A stretch of DNA of 9,058 bases from an uncultured Synergistia bacterium. GTDB lineage: Bacteria > Eremiobacterota > SpSt-956 > JAKJGF01. Where the stretch lies: the NCBI GenBank assembly GCA_937888925.1, contig CALARM010000174.1:1-9058 (forward strand). The letters are read 5' to 3'. Each line of letters begins with the position of its first letter. The first letter of the stretch is position 1. This document shows, one piece after another, positions 7,285 through 9,058 of this stretch. The position numbers and the translations under genes were made by a program. Below the pieces are notes generated by a model that did not search any database, had not been told where the DNA came from, and saw nothing but the letters and a program-made list of their open reading frames with translations.

Positions 7285-7317
7285 AAAAAATCAGAAATAT
7301 TTTATTTCTGATTTTTT
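7285..7317 (+). terminator. Intrinsic terminator of the retron RNA
   Basis: A perfect 15-bp stem, 7285-7299 with 7303-7317, has a 3-base loop. The left arm starts with six A and the right arm ends with a run of T, so it can work in both directions. It separates the retron RNA from the lipoprotein promoter. Confidence 0.88.
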
Positions 7318-7385
7318 TATTTTGAACCAAACTTTTCACTTCATTTTTAAACACAATCCATAAAAAAATACAATCGTCAAAATAC

Positions 7386-7414
7386 TTGACAGAAGTCGTT
7401 AAAAATAATATTTT
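7386..7414 (+). promoter_or_regulatory. Probable promoter of the lipoprotein gene
   Basis: TTGACA at 7386-7391 is perfect; 17 bp later is TATTTT (7409-7414), four of six matches to the -10 consensus. The region is very A+T-rich, with further TATATT and TATTAT hexamers nearby at poorer spacing, so the exact -10 is uncertain. The region 7321-7385 shows nothing else that I can name. Confidence 0.6.
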
Positions 7415-7452
7415 ATATTATAGTAAAATAAATTTCAGAGAGGGGGGGACAT

Positions 7453-8850
7453 ATGTTATATGTAAAAAAGAAGAGAGTATTTTACATATCTTCGATAATA
7501 ATTCTCATAATAATTATTGCTGTTATCATGTCAAACTGCGGCGGAGATGGCATTACCGGAATAAATCCGGCAGTACCAACATTACCACCGTCCACTCCTG
7601 AACATACTCCAACTCCTGCAAATACTTCCACTCCTGGCAGTACAACTCCTTCTCCTACTACCGGAAATACGGCAGGACTTATTCAACCATCAGCTCTGGT
7701 CTATAAGGGAGCATTCCGGTTACCTGAAGGGTCACGAGGTACAGACTGGACATACAGTGGTGCAGCCATGACCTGCAATCCGTCAGGAGATCGTGCCGGT
7801 ACATCCGATGGCTACGAAGGTTCCCTCTTTGCCACAGGTCACCCGTATCAGATGTATGTGTCGGAAATAAACATACCGGTTCCGGTTATTTCTTCATCTA
7901 AAAATGTAAATGAACTAAACACTGCAACCACTATTCAGATCTTTCATGATGTGAGGGAAGGATTGTTTTCCGAATCAGACGGTTTTGATCAGGCATTTTT
8001 AAGGGTTGGAATGGAATACCTCCCGCAACAGGGAGAGCAGACAACAGATAAACTATATTTTTGCTGGGGTCAGCATTTACAGGAAGGCCAGACAGGGCCG
8101 AGTCATACATGGTGTGAATTAAATCTATCCGGCCCTCAGATTGCAGGCCCCTGGGCCATAGCCGGAAGAGAAAATTACACGACAAACGATTATATGTTTG
8201 CCATTCCTGAGTCATGGGCTTCTATAAATACACCGGGTAAACTTCTGGCGACAGGCAGGTTCAGAGATGGCGGTCAGGGAGGGCAGGGGCCTTCGATTTA
8301 CGCCATTGGCCCATGGAACCAGGGTAATCCCCCTTCTGCCGGCACGGAACTGGAAAATATTCCTCTTCTCCAGTATGAAACTGCCTATACTTCAGGGGGC
8401 CATACAATGAGTAACTATCATCAGTCCGATGAATGGAACGGCGGTGCCTGGCTAACATCAGGCGGTAGATCTGCAGTTATTTTTGTCGGCACAAAGGGAA
8501 CAGGTTCATGCTGGTACGGCTTTGCAGACGGTACAGTATGGCCTGACGAACCTCCCTATCCCCCTGAAGGTGAAGGGGAAAGGGGATGGTGGAGTACAGG
8601 TTTTAAAGGTCAGATAATGTTCTATAATCCTTCAGACCTTGCTTCTGTGGCGAAGAAAACCATAGAACCATACGAACCTCAGCCCTATGCCGTACTGGAT
8701 ATAGATCAGTATCTGTTTCACATTCAATCGGGACAGCAAAAATATCATCTGGGGGCAATAAGCTATGATCGTGGAGGAGGGTATCTTTATATTATGGAAC
8801 CTTTTGCCGACGGGGAAAAACCTGTTGTTCATGTATGGAAAGTGAATTAA
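7453..8850 (+). CDS. Probable exported lipoprotein with Thr/Pro-rich linker, function unknown
   Basis: The product has 465 residues. The ATG at 7453 follows a strong AGGGGGGG ribosome binding site. The N-terminus has basic residues (K5-R8), a hydrophobic stretch of Ile/Val/Leu (9-26) and then C29 followed by two glycines, which suggests lipidation at C29. The residues before it, M26, S27 and N28, do not fit the standard lipobox; Asn at -1 is unusual and would slow or prevent cleavage, leaving an anchored protein. A flexible linker rich in Thr, Pro and Ser spans about 40-72, as in surface-exposed proteins. The large remaining domain is rich in Gly, Trp and Tyr, with short strand-like segments, and may be a beta-propeller, but I do not recognise the family. 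It has its own promoter and a terminator before it, so it is not obviously part of the retron system. Its codons look richer in G+C than those of the WGR/ARM gene. Confidence 0.85.
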   Translation: MLYVKKKRVFYISSIIILIIIIAVIMSNCGGDGITGINPAVPTLPPSTPEHTPTPANTSTPGSTTPSPTTGNTAGLIQPSALVYKGAFRLPEGSRGTDWTYSGAAMTCNPSGDRAGTSDGYEGSLFATGHPYQMYVSEINIPVPVISSSKNVNELNTATTIQIFHDVREGLFSESDGFDQAFLRVGMEYLPQQGEQTTDKLYFCWGQHLQEGQTGPSHTWCELNLSGPQIAGPWAIAGRENYTTNDYMFAIPESWASINTPGKLLATGRFRDGGQGGQGPSIYAIGPWNQGNPPSAGTELENIPLLQYETAYTSGGHTMSNYHQSDEWNGGAWLTSGGRSAVIFVGTKGTGSCWYGFADGTVWPDEPPYPPEGEGERGWWSTGFKGQIMFYNPSDLASVAKKTIEPYEPQPYAVLDIDQYLFHIQSGQQKYHLGAISYDRGGGYLYIMEPFADGEKPVVHVWKVN

Positions 8851-8886
8851 TAAAAAAATTTCTATAAAACTAGAAAAAAATGTTGT

Positions 8887-8937
8887 ATAATAGTGAAAAG
8901 TGAGTAAAGTTTTGATTTTCTCACTTTTCACTATTAT
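8887..8937. repeat. Perfect 18-bp inverted repeat, possible terminator
   Basis: Arms 8887-8904 and 8920-8937 pair perfectly around a 15-base A+T-rich loop. It sits 36 bp after the lipoprotein stop and would serve as its terminator, but the right arm is followed by TTAAATT and not by a clear T run. On the opposite strand a T run (complement of 8874-8880) follows after six bases, so it may act better in reverse or be a small dispersed palindrome. Confidence 0.8.
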
Positions 8938-8944
8938 TAAATTC

Positions 8945-8969
8945 TACTGAGCATATGCTTGCCTCAGTA
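8945..8969 (+). promoter_or_regulatory. Leader hairpin before the last gene
   Basis: TACTGAG (8945-8951) pairs with CTCAGTA (8963-8969) around an 11-base loop, directly before the ribosome binding site AGAAAGGTGA (8971-8980) of the next gene. It may stabilise the mRNA or affect initiation; this is only a structural observation. Confidence 0.45.
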
Positions 8970-8985
8970 AAGAAAGGTGATTATT

Positions 8986-9058
8986 ATGAAAAAAGACCTG
9001 TCCATGTTACTGCTACTTATTGCAATTCTCCTTACTCCTGTCTTCGCGGCAGAAGCTT
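8986..9058 (+). CDS. Start of a secreted protein, cut by the window end
   Basis: Twenty-four codons are visible from the ATG at 8986, preceded by AAAGGTGA. The residues are a typical Sec signal peptide: two lysines near the start, a Leu/Ile-rich core, then TPVFA before AEA, with signal peptidase I cleavage likely after VFA. Nothing of the mature protein is visible beyond A-E-A, so no function can be proposed. The inverted repeat at 8887-8937 separates it from the lipoprotein gene. Confidence 0.8.
   Translation, partial: MKKDLSMLLLLIAILLTPVFAAEA

Noticed and set aside
7386..7601. A 71-residue frame overlapping the lipoprotein start
   Set aside because: It starts in the promoter, has no ribosome binding site and overlaps the lipoprotein gene in another frame.

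Overview
The window carries most of a retron-type reverse transcriptase (RT) operon, its probable non-coding RNA, and an unrelated secreted-protein locus downstream. All genes are on the + strand. The DNA is fairly A+T-rich with many AGA/AGG arginine codons and strong AGGAGG/GGGGG ribosome binding sites. A lipoprotein-like N-terminus and a Sec signal peptide suggest a Gram-negative bacterium. I cannot name the species or phylum.

Layout. Bases 1-1296 hold the 3' part of an RT gene whose start lies outside the window. Bases 1309-4893 encode a 1194-residue protein with an N-terminal WGR domain and HEAT/ARM-like helical repeats. Bases 4900-5217 encode a 105-residue protein with a small Cys/His cluster that I do not recognise. 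Bases 5270-6928 encode a 552-residue protein with a winged-helix-like segment and a C-terminal SWIM zinc finger. The first three genes are spaced 12 and 6 bp apart, so they look like one operon. The SWIM gene follows after 52 bp and is bracketed by two arrays of the heptamer TGACGCG (5224-5251 and 6935-6962).

An RT plus an ARM/HEAT protein plus a winged-helix/SWIM protein matches, as I recall it, the class called type XIII in the published retron classification. The RT carries both retron hallmarks, NAxxH and VTG. The most striking region is 6963-7320, downstream of the operon. It contains a near-consensus promoter, a 12-bp a1/a2 inverted repeat enclosing a UAGC priming site, msr-like hairpins, a long msd-like hairpin and a strong terminator. 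I read this as the msr-msd RNA of the system, placed 3' of the operon with its own promoter, not in the classical place 5' of the RT. If right, the RT copies this RNA into a branched msDNA of roughly 100 nt, and the WGR/ARM and SWIM proteins would be the partner or effector part of an anti-phage module. The effector step cannot be read from sequence.

Bases 7386-8850 carry a promoter and a probable lipoprotein with a Thr/Pro-rich linker and an unrecognised domain. A perfect 18-bp inverted repeat (8887-8937) and the first 24 codons of a secreted protein (8986 to the window end) follow. These look like ordinary chromosomal neighbours, not parts of the retron.
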